Source: Epichloe hybrida
Taxonomy: Eukaryota; Ascomycota; Sordariomycetes; Hypocreales; Clavicipitaceae
Assembly: GCA_019022495.1 (NCBI GenBank)
Contig: JAFEKR010000004.1
Location: 2,418,001 to 2,482,000, forward strand
Length of the DNA stretch: 64,000 nucleotides
Direction of reading: 5' to 3'
In this document: one piece after another, positions 30,521-43,368 of the stretch
How the letters are laid out: the number at the start of each line of letters is the position of its first letter
How positions within the stretch are numbered: the first letter of the stretch is position 1
Notes under the pieces: model-generated
The model's input: only the letters and a program-made list of their open reading frames with translations
Databases searched by the model: none
Told to the model about the DNA's origin: nothing
Translations under genes and position numbers: made by a program

Positions 30521-32715
30521 ATGGATGATGAGGATCGTTTCTCGGCAAGCTCGCCAGAGTCGGAGCGACAAAACGAGCCGGACGAGGTCCTGGAGGATGC
30601 AGATGAGGGAGAGAACGACGCCGAGCAGGATGATGACAATAACGATGAGGATGACGAAAACAACGACGACGATAATGACGCCAATGATGGCGAAGATGGC
30701 GGCGACGAGACCCAAAACACCATTACGAATGGATCAGCTGTGAAGTCTAGCAAATCTGGCACGCCGGTGCCTGTTGTCAGCAAGCCATATCTTCGACCAT
30801 CGATCCGTCCCGAAGCCATCACGGCGCGACTTTACGATATCGTGCCCACAATGGCGGCTCCGCAATCGACAAGCGTCAATGCCATGGCCATCACACCGGA
30901 TCTGCGGTACTGGATAACGGGAGGGTCCGATGGTTATATTCGCAAATACGATGGCCCAGGGACCATTAACGGCAAGCTAGCGTTGACAGTTGCCCAGAAA
31001 CACCCATTCGTGGACAGCGTGACGAAAGCCGGAATTTTAATGTCGTACTGGGAAAACGAGGAGCCAGCAGCTCCGGGCCGCGGCGACCAAGATCACAACC
31101 TTTCACCAGTATATTCCCTCGCAGTTCACTCGGAAGCGCTGTGGCTGCTCTCTGGACTCGAGTCGGGTGGTATCAACTTGCAAAGCGTTCGACATGATGA
31201 GGGTAAAAGAATTGCATGTCTGCAGCAGCACACAAATGCGGTCAGTTCGCTCATGCTTGCGCCAGATGAGAGAAGCGTGCTTAGTGGTGGCTGGGATAAA
31301 AACATTTTTGATTGGGACTTGAACACTGGTCAGACTATACGCAGCTTTGACGGATCGGGTGGTCAAATCTCGTCCATCGAGTTGCGGCCCGCCAGCGGTG
31401 ACCCAGTTCCTGCGGAAGCAGACGAGCCAATACATTCAACTACCATTTCGACGAACAATGATGCCCCCTTGACTAACGGTGTTCTTCAAGACGAGCCCAG
31501 CGCGGTGGATGCGGTAAGGAATGATGATGGCTTTGCTGCTTCTGAGCGGGAGGGCGATGATGCGTCACCGGCCCATGAAAGTCTCTTTGGTGGGAGCGAT
31601 GCGGGAAGTCTGTTCGGAGAGACGGCTGGCGAGCAGCCATTTGGGAACGATGATGACGGATTTGGCGCCAGTATGGACATGATGCCCGGCCATGAAGGGG
31701 GCATGGATCACTCTGCCGACTTTGCCATGGCGGACATGGAAACCAAGGAACCCGACGGCGGCGGCGCATCAACTCTGCAGGCACAAGTGAAAGCTTCACA
31801 GCCGTCACAAGATGTCATGGACGTCGACGGCAGGCCTGCAGAGATGAACCAAGCGCCTGCGCCAACAGCAGACCCTGCAGCAGCACCAAGGGTAGAAGCA
31901 GTAACCACGACACAACCAGACGAGCCCTCGAGGGACGAAGAAAATATAATGGCCCAGCTAGCCGAAGATAAAGAGGCCCTGAAAAGGTCTCAATCACCGG
32001 GGCTGACCGTTGCGCAACCTGTCTCCCAACATTTCGACCAATCTCAAACATCGGCTACTACATTCTTGTCATCCGCGATTGACGGCACGATCCGCATTTG
32101 GGACAGACGTGTTCCAAATGCTGTTGCCAGAATCGGCACCAGAGCAGGCGTCCCACCGTGGTGCATGAGCGCATGCTGGAGCCCAGACGGCAACATGATC
32201 TACACGGGGAGGAGAAACGGCACTGTGGAGGAATACGATTTGCGAAAGGCGAAGAGGGGATGGGAGCCAGAAAGAGCTCTGAGGTTTCCTACGGGGAGTG
32301 GTGCCGTGAGCGCTCTGAGAAGCATGCCGAATGGAAGGCATCTTGTGTGGTAAGTTGCCTCCCCCAGTCTCGTCTCTCTCCCCCCCCCCCTCACCCCCCC
32401 TTTTTTTTTGCCCCTTCTTGCTCGGCCACCAACTTGGCTGATCTGTTCGTGTCTCTCCTGCTCTTACTCTTACTGAATGTCTGCAGCGCCTCTCACGATA
32501 TCCTACGACTCTACGATCTCCGAGACACCCGTGCATTCAAACACTCCACTGTTCCTTTTCTCATTATCCCTGGACCCCCTAGGGCGGGCGTGATATCTAG
32601 TTTGTACATTGACCCAACCAGCAGATTCATGCTGAGCGCGGCCGGCACAAGGGGCTGGGAGGGTAGCAGTACAGAGGTGCTGATTGGATATGAGATTCAC
32701 GTGGTGAACGAGTAG
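30521..32715 (+). CDS. spt8: SAGA complex subunit Spt8, WD-repeat protein
   Basis: Two exons (30521-32349 and 32487-32715) encode 685 residues. Spt8 is a WD-repeat subunit of the SAGA coactivator that contacts TBP. The N-terminus is strongly acidic (EDDENNDDDND and similar, residues about 20-75). It is followed by the conserved PYLRPSIRPEAITARLYDIVPT entry segment and WD repeats such as NAMAITPDLRYWITGGSDGYIRKYD and VSSLMLAPDERSVLSGGWDKNIFDWDL. A long disordered insertion (residues about 300-490) separates these from the C-terminal repeats (FLSSAIDGTIRIWDRR, PDGNMIYTGRRNGTVEEYDL). The intron of 137 bp falls after LVC and the second exon completes the last blades. The start at 30521 has an ACCATGG context. 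Confidence 0.92.
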
Positions 32716-33667
32716 TCCTGGAGCATCGAAGACTATATCTGGTGGCGTTTTGGGTGCATTATCTGGCGTAGAGTTTGGGGTTGAACCTTTGGATGACTCG
32801 AGATGGTACTCGGTGCTTGGTCAACCACGAGAAAGAGTAGGATATTTCAATCACCCTCTGTCATTATAACCGTTTCAAGGCAGGTCCACCTGGATTTTGA
32901 CGACATCAATTTCGAAGCGATATGCTGCTTCTTTCGTCTCCATGCCATTCATGCCATGTTTCATGTTCGATCCAGTCCGATATTGCACCCTCGAGAAGGT
33001 CACGACTCTCCTTCCTTGTCCAGGGCAGTGAAATAAAGGGGGTGTTCAGGAAATGAACATTTTGCTCACCATCAACCACTGCTCAAGCTACATGGAGTGA
33101 TGAACAAGATGATCTCCACAACACCCGTTTGCTGACGTATTTTCGCCAGGCACAGATTCACTCTCGAAAAGGGGTGCACAGATGATCCTTCATGTTCCCC
33201 CCAACAAAGCAACACCAATCGACCAGAAGCCACCGTGGACATGGAACAGACAGGCAAGACGCTGCTCAACTTGTTCCCGCTGCAGCCATTCTTTCATGGC
33301 GGCCATCTGGACAACAAATTCGTTTGTTTTTGGGGGGTTTTTTTTTTTTTCGTCCGAGTCACTCCTTTGAAGACTTGCTTGATGCCCCCCCCCCCTGACG
33401 CACGCGCAGTACGTTTCTTGTTCTTGTGACGCTCGCGCAATACGTTTCTTGTTCTTGTGATACGCAAGAAGCCCCAAAGTACATAATGCCTCGAGTGGTG
33501 ATCTCAACCATGTTGTAGATGGGAATGGCTGAACCACCCTCACCCGTCAAGAACCAGCATATCATCCCCCGAAAATCTTGATTGACGAAAAGCCCTCTGT
33601 GATCCGCCATCCTGGAATAGAGCCTGCCCCCTGCCCAATTCGACAGCTACCCCCCCTTCGGGCCGTA
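32716..33667. other. Intergenic
   Basis: No coding frame recognised. It contains a G/T homopolymer at 33331-33350, a C-run near 33386-33396 and two tandem copies of a 28-31-bp unit (ACGTTTCTTGTTCTTGTGA core) at 33403-33468. Confidence 0.5.
33403..33468. repeat. Two-copy tandem repeat, unit about 30 bp
   Basis: Both copies share TACGTTTCTTGTTCTTGTGA, separated by CGCTCGCGCAA. It is non-coding. Confidence 0.7.
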
Positions 33668-34378
33668 ATGGGCAAAGACAAGAAGAGCGCGGGCAAGGCG
33701 AGCCCCCGGCGAGCAGAAGCAAGCGCCGGGCGGCGGCACGCGGACCAACAAGCGCGCGCCGAAGCCCGGGCCCACGCCCAGCACGCGGCCGAGTTCAACG
33801 AGCAGCTGCGCCGCCTCCAGTTGCACTACGCGCAGGTGGAGCAGAGCGTCCAGCAGCAGCAGGCCGACGACGCCGCCAGCCAAGCCCAAGCAGCCGCCAC
33901 CCAGCAGACGGCCCGGGGTCAGGGGGGCCACCGACAGGCCCGGCGGCAGCCCACGAGCCCCGACTTCCTGGACATGCTCCACAACTACGTCAGCAACCGA
34001 ACGGGTCGCGAGCAGCGGGCGTGGCTGCACCATCACGGCCTGCGCGGCGCGAACCCGCGGCAGCAGCCCGTCTACTCGCTCCTGCCTGCCGCGATGCGCG
34101 ACGGCCACGAGCGGAGGCTGGAAGCGGACCGCCAGGCCCGCATACAGCAGCAAGAAGAGGCTGCGGCCGAGGTTGTTCGTCGATACCAGGTCACCGACGC
34201 TTCTGTAGACAACGACGACGACGACGACAAGCAGAGCGAGGGCAAAGAAGACGACGACGAGAGCAAGGGCACAGGTATGTAGGCCCGCCGACAATGTCAC
34301 GCGGCGGCGGCCACATGGGCGTTGTTCGCCCGTAATTCGTTTCTCGGGGACGCAGTCATGAATCGTCGACTGAGATGA
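33668..34378 (+). CDS. GC-rich hypothetical protein, helical and charged
   Basis: ATG at 33668 opens a frame of 204 residues ending at 34282. The last codons, ACAG-GTATGT, look like a splice donor. Splicing 34275-34355 (81 bp, ...GACGCAG) would instead end the protein at 34378 with VMNRRLR. The composition is Ala/Gln/Arg/Glu-rich with a coiled-coil-like central part (EFNEQLRRLQLHYAQVEQSV), a globular-looking segment SPDFLDMLHNYVSNRTGREQRAWLHHHG and a poly-Asp acidic tail. Third codon positions are almost all G or C, unlike neighbouring genes. I recognise no family. The consistent codon bias and sharp frame boundaries argue that it is real. Confidence 0.6.
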
Positions 34379-35739
34379 CAAAGGGGTTTTGATGCATCTG
34401 TCAGGAAACAATAGCAGAGGGGGGCCGGGTCGGGACAAAATCTACGTGACCGGTTGCCGAGTTCCCCTTAATACGCCCGATGAGGCATTCTAGCCGCGCA
34501 GAGTAGCCACTAGTCACATAGTCACATACATAGATGTGAGAACTACAAGGGTACTAGGCGCCACTTCGAGATACATTTCCCATGTAAACGTAAATTTGTC
34601 ATTCAAGGTACTTGTTTCCTGGCCCCCGTCTCCCCTACTCTACATTCGCTTGATTCAAGGGGGTGTATACGACATGGCAAACTGCAAAAATTGTTCTTGG
34701 TACCAAGTCAAGATCCCCAGCCCGTCCGAGACAAAACAAGCATGGGGTGACTCCTCGTGGGCCGTTTCGTCAACGCCGCCAGGCACACGAGTGGAGTTTG
34801 TGTCTCAGCTTCAGATCAGAAAGACGCCAAGCAAAATCTTTAGGAGACAGAGCTTCAGCTTCTTCTGTCTTCTTCTCGAAGCAGTTGGCCATCCTCTTAT
34901 GTGGAAATTTTCCCAAATTATCTTCTACACAATACATGGTACCATCAGTACACCCAATGACGTATGCTTCACTCGACTATCAGCGTATATATGCCTTTCC
35001 ATGTACAGAGTATCTGTACCGGGGCTTGCCTCGGATATGCCCTTTTCTTTCCATCGCAACAAGTCTTCCCAGCTATCTGCTTCCCTGACTGTCCAAAGAT
35101 TACAATGACAGGCCTGCCCCATGTAACGCCAAAAGTGTGAATTCCATCATGTCTCAGTTCCATAGAGGAACGCAATAGCAGGTGCCTGGTCAAGGAAAAG
35201 AAGAGGGCTTGGGTCTTGGCATCCTCGAGCGGCGTCCTCTTCTTCTTGCCCTTCTTCTCCTTCTCCTCTTTTTCTTTTTTTCTTTGTTTTGTTTTTCTGC
35301 TTCATTGGTTATTCTTCATTGTGCAATTCATAGCTTTCAACAAAAGATCGGCGAGGCCGACGGAGGAGCCGTGGTTGTTTTCATGGAGGGTATTTTCAGA
35401 TCCTCAAAAGGGGGGGAGGGGGGGGGGTAAAGCTTCTGTGTATTGGATAAAAAGACTGCACTTCGTAAAAGAAGAAAAATCGGATGGCGCCAGACAGCAT
35501 CTGGAGAAATGAACTGTCTTGACTTCCATTCTTGCAGATTGCTGATCATTATATTAACGGTTGTGCGAACGAGCTTGGCCAAAGGACAACAAATCAAATG
35601 AAAGGGACTGGAAGTCAATCGAGCAACATGGATTCATGCGGCCGAATACTCAAAGTCAGTGCGGCGCAAAAAAAGCAAGAGTTAAAATTATTCATGACAA
35701 TTGTCTGACCGTAACAACGACAAACAACATTGCATTGCC
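34379..35739. other. Intergenic
   Basis: Open frames at 34536-35108 show no family features or codon bias. A pyrimidine-rich CTTCTT tract lies at about 35235-35290 and a G-run at 35409-35428. This contains the 3' flank of the minus-strand C2H2 gene. Confidence 0.5.
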
Positions 35740-37638
35740 TCATGCCGACGTGACTCTCGGGTCATAAGAGTACTGAAATATTTGTCCCCAGCCAGTCTGC
35801 TGCTGGCTGTCATTGTTTTGCGATGACGACTCGGAATTGGTGCTTATACCGCCCATTAGGCTAGGCCAGTCGCGGAATGCCTCGTCGTTTGTGGTCATGT
35901 CATACTCCATCATGGAGTCTCCGACCGAGTTGCCAGAGCTGGATGTAGAGTGCGGTATATCAAGCTTATCCATTGGTGAGTTCGCGGCCCCGTGACGAGG
36001 CGACTGCGAGGCATTTAATGGAGAATGGGATGATGAGTCGGGGGACAGTCCACCCTGTGCCGAAAAGGACTGCGAAGGAACGAAAAGTGGTCCGCGATAA
36101 GAGTGAATGAAAGTATGTTGATTGTTCGGGCTGGTAGGTGGCAGCATGGAAGCTTGCTGGTGGGCTTGTGAGGGAAGAGGAATGAACGAAGGGTGTTGAG
36201 GAGGTGCCATTGATCCAGGGGCATTTACAAACTGCGGCTGGGCCTGCGGCTGCGGTGGTGCTGATGAATCTGGCACCGAGGTCATGATGATGTCGGCCAA
36301 GTCGTACGCCATCTTGGCGACCGTGTGCGCATCTTCTTCCTGCCCGAGGAAGAATTCAAGGTGATCTTGAAGCTGCCCGGGCGCTTCGTGCTCCAGAAAG
36401 CCTTGAGCTCGTCCGGTCTTGTTGGGGTGCCAACTGAATTGTGGCCGTCTGCTCGAGAACTCGGATTGCTTGCTCTCAACGAGATTCTCCCACGCCTCGT
36501 GAACATGAGGTTGGTGCAAAAGGCCGTAAATGACCCTGGAGTGCATCCACTCAGCCTTGGTCAAGCCCGACTCAAAATGGCGCGCAACATGTTCGACGTG
36601 ACGCTCACGGGCGGGATGCAGTGCGGAACAGAATCCACAGGCCCAGTACTTGCGTTTGCGCAGGTACTTGACGACTTTCTCGGCGTGAGGGCACGTCTTG
36701 CAACCGTGGCATTGTTTGTGATGCTGATTGAAAGAATTGGACCCCCAGAAGCTTCGGTTGCAGCCCGGTTCCGGGCAAGGGTACTTTCTCCAGCGCTCAT
36801 GGAACTCATCTTCATGCCGTTTCCAGTCATACTTGCGCTTGAAGCTAGTCTCACAAGACGTACACCAATAGATGTTCTGTCGACTGGCAATCGAGGCTGT
36901 TGATCCGACCTGTGTGGTGCCGTTCATCGTGGTCATGTTCTGGGCGTTTTGTGGGACCATGGGTAGAGGGGCCATGGATCGTGCAGAGGCCGCGGACTGG
37001 TATGAGAAAGTCGACTGTGCCGAATTTGTCGACCATATTGATGCATGACCAGATGATCCGGAGCTGACGGAAGAGATGGAGATCCTGGGCCGATGCGCAA
37101 AAGCCGCGGACGGTGGTAGGAACATGGAAGCGTCAATAGGGACATGATGGCGTTCAATGCCTGCCATCATGCCGTTTGACGTCGCACCAAAGTCCGTAGT
37201 CGGTGGCCAGTTTCCTTGCATGTCGTCGGAGAACGACTCGGTCTTGATTTCGGTCGCAGGCGCGTCGACGGTCGATGAGCTCGAAGACGAGGCTACCGTA
37301 GCAGGAGACAATGGGTGACTGGAAGGAAGAGCAGGCGGAGGCGGAGGCGGAGGCGGCGGGCATCGAGGTGGCGGCGGCGGTGGTGGAGCATGCTGAGGAG
37401 CGAGCGAGTGTGTCTGTGAAGAAGCGAGCGTTGAAGTTGGTGAAGTAAGCTGTAGCGACAGGCTGTCGTCAACCCATTGATGGAGTATTTCCCTCGAGAT
37501 ACCAGAGTCGATCAAGTGTTGCAGATGTTTCCGAGCTTCCGTCAGGACATCCTGCGGCGAGGCGTCAGCCGACGGCGAACTCGCCGCGGATGGTAATGGC
37601 AACTGCCGTTGAAGCTGGTGGCTCTGACTCTGGTCCAT
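35740..37638 (-). CDS. C2H2 zinc-finger transcription factor, 632 residues
   Basis: A single exon. Residues about 257-280 (WCTSCETSFKRKYDWKRHEDEFH) and 286-312 (CPEPGCNRSFWGSNSFNQHHKQCH) are two C2H2 fingers. A third, degenerate CGFC...HVARHF unit follows near 335-355. The arrangement and the downstream helical region (EWMHSRVIYGLLHQPHVHEAWENLV) are seen in a group of uncharacterised Sordariomycete regulators. The N-terminus is Gln/Ser-rich with a long polyproline run around residues 84-105; the C-terminus is Ser/Gln-rich and disordered, as expected for an activator. The start codon is followed by a clean open frame and no intron is needed. Targets are unknown. Confidence 0.88.
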   Translation of the reverse strand: MDQSQSHQLQRQLPLPSAASSPSADASPQDVLTEARKHLQHLIDSGISREILHQWVDDSLSLQLTSPTSTLASSQTHSLAPQHAPPPPPPPRCPPPPPPPPPALPSSHPLSPATVASSSSSSTVDAPATEIKTESFSDDMQGNWPPTTDFGATSNGMMAGIERHHVPIDASMFLPPSAAFAHRPRISISSVSSGSSGHASIWSTNSAQSTFSYQSAASARSMAPLPMVPQNAQNMTTMNGTTQVGSTASIASRQNIYWCTSCETSFKRKYDWKRHEDEFHERWRKYPCPEPGCNRSFWGSNSFNQHHKQCHGCKTCPHAEKVVKYLRKRKYWACGFCSALHPARERHVEHVARHFESGLTKAEWMHSRVIYGLLHQPHVHEAWENLVESKQSEFSSRRPQFSWHPNKTGRAQGFLEHEAPGQLQDHLEFFLGQEEDAHTVAKMAYDLADIIMTSVPDSSAPPQPQAQPQFVNAPGSMAPPQHPSFIPLPSQAHQQASMLPPTSPNNQHTFIHSYRGPLFVPSQSFSAQGGLSPDSSSHSPLNASQSPRHGAANSPMDKLDIPHSTSSSGNSVGDSMMEYDMTTNDEAFRDWPSLMGGISTNSESSSQNNDSQQQTGWGQIFQYSYDPRVTSA

Positions 37639-40584
37639 GATGGCAACCTCACATCGAGGGTAGTCGACGATGACGGACGGTGGTGACGAAGCAAAGCACC
37701 TCCTCTACGACAACGACGAGCGTTGGGGGCCTGTCGACGGGAAGTCAATCGGCGCGAGTTGTCGTTGGCCGTAGTGGTATGGTGGTGTGTGTGTCTTGTC
37801 GTGGTGGGAAAAGTCGGAACGGCGTCGGCGGCGGAGGGAAAAAGACGGGAAGCGGAAACGAGGAGGGGATGAGTTAAGTCAAGGGGATCCCAATTTCACC
37901 TCGTCGTTGCCTCACTTCAGTGCAATGTGCAGTATTGCACAAGGGACGATCCTGCCGTTGTCCAACGGAGCACAAGAAAGGGACCAGGTTTCTTGTCGAA
38001 CAGACTCACTCCGTGCCGGGTACGGACTCCGGTACATGGCTTGTCTCCTTATCAACGACTTCGCCAATGTCCTTGGTACCCCGTCCTGGGGGAGGGGGTG
38101 CGAAGGGGGTATGACTAGTCAATCGCCCAACTCGCCATGGTCGCCGACTTGTAAGACTCGACAAGTCCGTATTATTAATGGCCCAAATTTGCGGAGAGGA
38201 AGAGAGAAAAGGGAATGGAAGACAAGATACGTTGGTCCAACAAGACGAATCATGAGTCTTTACCGCTCCAAAGGCGCGTCATGCTGTCCCCATGTCGATC
38301 GATGCTTTGTTTTCATCTTCATTGTGAGAAACGTTGAACATGAACATGACCTTGGCCATACATCAACAAGATGCGCTCCTTCGTACTAGTTCCGATATAG
38401 GCAAGCAGTGAGGAAATCGTTGAATACTAATCCGTACTCCGTACTACGGATCCGTACTTGGGCTGCCTCCTTAGTAGAGCCGCCATAATACCGTGACTCC
38501 ATCCTACGTAAAACCAAAAGGTAGAACGTATACAACGACGGATGACATGGGGAAACACTTTCAACGTCCCTGCACCGCCTGACAGGAAATTACCCAAGGA
38601 TTGGGGGAGAGGGGCCCCTGCGTTTGGCCCCAAAGCAAGTTACGCCCACCAGCAGCAGCAGCACGGGGCTGGTGTGGGACAGAGGCCCAAGGCTTGCGCA
38701 CTGGTTGGACATGCTTGGAAGAGCAAATATTGACAAGGGGGTGTGGGGCCGACAAAGAGGTCGGGGAGAAAGCTGGTCCGTCATTTGTATCGTTGTCACT
38801 GTTGGCTTGTTGACTGTTCTCTTGTTGACTTGTTCTCGCAACGATGTCCATCCGAGGTAGCCACGAGCAATGGAACCCAGCTGTCCAAGGGTCCGCACGG
38901 GATCAAGAGACCAAGGAGATATCCCTGTCTCGGTCTATGTATGGAATCCGTACGGATCCGTCCGGACTCCGGAGTGCTGGAGAGTGTCAATGCTATTAAC
39001 ACAGCCTCCTCGTTCTGGTGCCTGGCGAGCAGTGGGGCGAGCACCATAATTAGTAGCCACCAGCTTTCGTCAATCAGAGGGATACGGATCCGTACAATGT
39101 GTAGAACACGGTGCCCCGGGAAGCATCGCGCGAAAGTCCCTGCCTGCCTGCCCAGCCCAGGGGTGCCACGAACACAACGCAATGTTTTATGTTTTATGCC
39201 GAGGATTTGACGGTCTGTTCCATAAATAACGGCCTAATAAGGATTGGTGCGGTTGCAATGCTAAAAGCCGGCATGCACAACTTGGCCGCTTTCTCGAATC
39301 TTGATTGCATCGTCATTGGGGCATAAATTGAGACAACCCCCCCTTGGATTCGCCCATCAGGTGCGGCCAGTTCCGCCTCGGCACGCCCCGTGGCATCTGC
39401 GTCCGTACCGTGGACAGCAGTTGGCCACAAACCCCTTGAATAAGTCGATTGGCGAAGAGATAATATCGAGAGACATCGGGCATCTACTGGTGTTGTTAGA
39501 AAACCTAGTTTTAAACCTACATATGTACCGGCCAGCATGTTTGGTTTGCCTGTGGTTCAGGTCAGCCCAGGGATGTCCGAGGACTGACAGAAATCAGCCT
39601 TCTTGTCGGCAGACGCAGACTCCTGTGATATTGCTATGCAACAACCCACTCACTGTAGTCTCTGCGTCAACACATGATCTAATCATCGATTGCCATTTCC
39701 CCAGCCCGGCGCTGTGCAGGAGCTGGCATCGTGTTGTCTTCGCGGCGATACTTCATAGCGGCCCTCTAGAAATGATGCTAAGCAGATCATGGACTAGCCC
39801 TGGAAGCATGGGATGACACATGGGTGCCAGTACGGACTACTCCGTACTTGTCGAGACTTTCCGCTGCCGAGTCGCCATCCTGACAAGTCTCTGTGCGAAG
39901 CAACTAGGCCAAGTTCTCGCTTTGCTTTAGCTTCTGCGTTCATCAGAGAGGCGGCAGACACCACGGGCTGTGCCAGGCATGCGAGAAAAAAGGTAGGCGA
40001 TAATTTGTTGGTGGTCGATCGGTGTGAAATTGCCAAATGACGAATGCTCACGGATCAAACAAAGGTTACACTGGCAAATGTCCTTTCACTACGTCCGTAC
40101 CTGCCATCGCCGCAACGTACGTCTGTCTGTCTGGTTTCTAGTCCGGCTGCCAGCTGCGTACCCACGTTTTGCCGGCTGCCAGGCACGCAGCCTATCAGTC
40201 CACTTGCAACCTCAAATCTATCATCAACCGACTCTCTAGATTCAATCTCCGCGCGTAGGATTTGTTCCATCTTTTCCAAACTATCAACGCTCGCTCTGAA
40301 CCAGGCACGGTAACACTGGAAATAAGGGCTTGCTACCTACGGATCACCATACACCCATTTGTGAGGCCTCGTACGACATGTGCTTCCCACGAGGGGGCCC
40401 AACGATTGGACGCCATATGTCCAGAATCTGGTCATTGTTCAGGCACATTTGGAGTTGGAGAAAGTTCGACAACTGATTAATGGTGTAGTGGAACAAACTC
40501 CGCGACGCAAAGCAGTGTGACTTCTAGGCTCATATATGCAATTTCAGAATGGCCCGGCTTTTGGCCTCGCTTAATCGCTTTCTC

Positions 40585-40595
40585 AATCGTCGTCA

Positions 40596-40627
<32 letters not shown>

Positions 40628-40628
40628 G
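40585..40628. repeat. (CGT)n microsatellite
   Basis: About 14 trinucleotide units of CGTCAT/CGTCGT lie in non-coding sequence. Confidence 0.8.
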
Positions 40629-43345
40629 AGAGTCTTGAGTCTCGGCTGTGTGCAGGCTGGCTGCATTGCACCGGAAGAGGCACTCTGATGCTTGTTCAGC
40701 TGGCATGGCTTTTGGTTGATTCACTCACGTCCCATCCCAGCCCATGCTGTGTTGGACAGACTTGGACGGACACATAGGGCCATTGGCTGACATCTCTACG
40801 GAGTATGTACAACAGGTTCGCAAATTTATGCTTTGCATGAATAGCCCAAGCAAAAGCGCTTGTCATTGTCCCGTGGAGCGCCACGCCTTTTGTCCTGCCA
40901 ATGATGATTTATTATGGCCCCCAAGAGCAGACGATAATAACACTGTTGCACGCGATGCACGTCAGTTCCGTACCAACCAACCAACCAGCCATCCATCCGT
41001 CCCCCTGCCCGAGAGTCTGATCCCCTCGGCCGGTGGCAGGAGAGGGCCTGAGATATTTGCCTCGTGGACTTGCCCACTTCGTCTGGGACGCTTTCGTTCA
41101 AAATTACCAAGCATGCTAGGAACAATTTAGATTAGCCAGGCAGACTCTCCAAGTGGCGTCAAAGTCGACGTTCGCGGCCGGGTTACGTTGTCGCCTCCCT
41201 ATTAATAACAGTTACGCTATTAGTGATATTATCTGAGCAAGCCCGGCAGGCGGGCAATGCAGCCGATCCGTTCCTGTCCTGGATAATCTTGATCGCCCCA
41301 GAATCAACAATTCTACCAATAGCGCACCAATCAGCTTCACATCCAACTCGAAATCTCATCGCGCTAGCATTCTTCTCATTGTGGACTGATTACAGGCTAG
41401 TCAATTGGCATTGTTGGTCACTTGTCTTGTGCTCTCTCTCTCTCTCTTGGAGGGCGGGGGAGGGGGGAAGGGTTTATCCTTGCGTCGCCTCTTCTTTCGC
41501 GTCGACATAGTAAGCCTCTTCCTCCGCTCCGCTAGGTCTGTACTGGAACAGCTCCCCTGCTTCCCTAGCCTCCGACTGAACCTTCTACGGAGTACATAGG
41601 AGGGAGGGGCAGTCGAAAAAAGCGACGGGCTAGAGTCGTGGCGCAGCCGCATGCTGCGTACCTGAAACAATCTCGATCAGAAATCGCCAACAGACTGACC
41701 CCGAAAGGAGGCTTGGTAATACCATTTTGGCACTGACAACAAGCATGTGAGTGCCCACGCTCCTCGTCCAAGCCCTTCATTCCCATGTACCTCGGGGCCT
41801 CAAGTTGGATATGGAGTACAGAGTACTACTACGATCTAACTTGCTCCTATGGTAGCAGTACGAAGAGTAGACTACGAGGAGAAGTGCAGAATGGCGTGGC
41901 AGAGCAGAGCAGAAACAGTCGTAGTTGTGTAGTGCAGTGCAAAGTTCCCATCGTTTCGAAACAGCCCTCTGCCGTCTTGTTGATTGTTCCTGACACAAGA
42001 CGCAGCCAATGATGAGAGCAGAACGACTAATACCGCAGCCAATTTATTAGAATGAGCGGCCATGCTCCAAAGCAACTTACGTTTATCTTGGAAGAGATCT
42101 CTCTGGGCCCATTGCTTACATCGGACTCTTCCGGTTCATCTCGGTATGTACTGAACACTCCGTGTGGCTATCAACATGCTTAATTGTTTGTCTTTTTGGC
42201 CAGATACTATTACTGTTGTTTCTGGTCTTATTAATGCCTCCACATGCACTGGTGCAATAAGACGGCAGTGGCTGCCGCTGCCATCATATTATGATTACCG
42301 TGAAAGTGTTATAGCCTTCTTTCGTTTGCCTTCATTTGGTGCAAAGTTCCCCTCTGTCAGGGCAAGAGCTTGAAACGCGCAAAAACGATTCCATCTTGTC
42401 TGCAGAAATTGACCACATGTCGTTCATGAACATGTCGGCCTCCAGACTGATGAAGGCTTCCCGACGGATCGGATTCCCTTGGATTTGTTGCCCGAAAAAC
42501 TGTGGAATCCGTCTTGCTTGATTCAAATGCCGAAAATTCGATGCACGATTCGCGGACATTATCTTCTGAGGAACTGAGTCAGACGTCATGCCACTCATCG
42601 GCCTCGGGCCAATACCGGTCGAGGTGTTTCGAATCATGCAGGTTGGATCCTGTGAAAATTCCAACACGCCATGCAAAGAAAGAGAAGGGATACTCCCTGG
42701 GGGGGGGGGGCTTGTTACGCACAGTAACGCCGTGCCCCTCGTATCCTCCCGAAACAATCTTCTGCTGATCGATCACGGAGTGAGTGGCCCCGCAAAAAAA
42801 AAAAACGACCAAGCAGGTTTCTTCTAAATCGGCGGGGCCTGAACATGGAGGTGAGAGAGAACAAAGGGCTGTTTGTTAGGTGGTCCAGCAACGGGAAGTC
42901 GCCGAGGATTACGGAGCTTCTGCCCCCTTCGGCACATCTCCCTTGGACAAGCATGTCAGCGACTACGGACAGCGGACTACGGACTAGGGACTATTGACAT
43001 GTCCTTTGTGGAAGCAATGGCGTTCAGACCAATGGCGCCCAATAATCAGAAACTTGTCCCCAGGATTTCTCCATCTGCCAAGCAGCAATCATCTTGATGT
43101 CTTGGAAAGGGGAATTGCGCCATCCAATGAGTGCTTATCCGTTACGGGGTACGGCTTACCCATGCCCAGGCTGCTATGCTGTGTGGGTGGCATTGGGTGC
43201 AATGGTTGTCATTTTAGAGCGCAGACAACAAGCTCAGCTGCGCAAGCTCGTGGTAAAATGTCTCGGCTTTCATCTTTTTTAATGTCATATTTTTAGATGG
43301 CGGCATGAACAACTACCATTTGGGATTGCGCCAACATTTCGTCCG

Positions 43346-43368
43346 TACTCCGTACGGACTACTCCGTA
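43346..43368. repeat. Pair of TACTCCGTA motifs
   Basis: TACTCCGTA at 43346-43354 and again at 43360-43368, with CGGAC between. The block TCCGTACTCCGTACGGACTA is largely self-complementary. Confidence 0.7.

Noticed and set aside
33647..34438. 263-codon open frame on the minus strand opposite the GC-rich orphan gene
   Set aside because: It is the antisense shadow of a GC3-rich gene, which automatically opens the opposite frame. Its hydrophobic Leu/Val runs mirror the Gln and Ala codons of the plus strand.
34536..35108. 190-codon plus-strand frame
   Set aside because: No domain or codon bias, AT-balanced composition and overlapping frames of similar length.
39301..39816. 171-codon plus-strand frame in the gene desert
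   Set aside because: No recognisable family, irregular composition and no splice signals around it.
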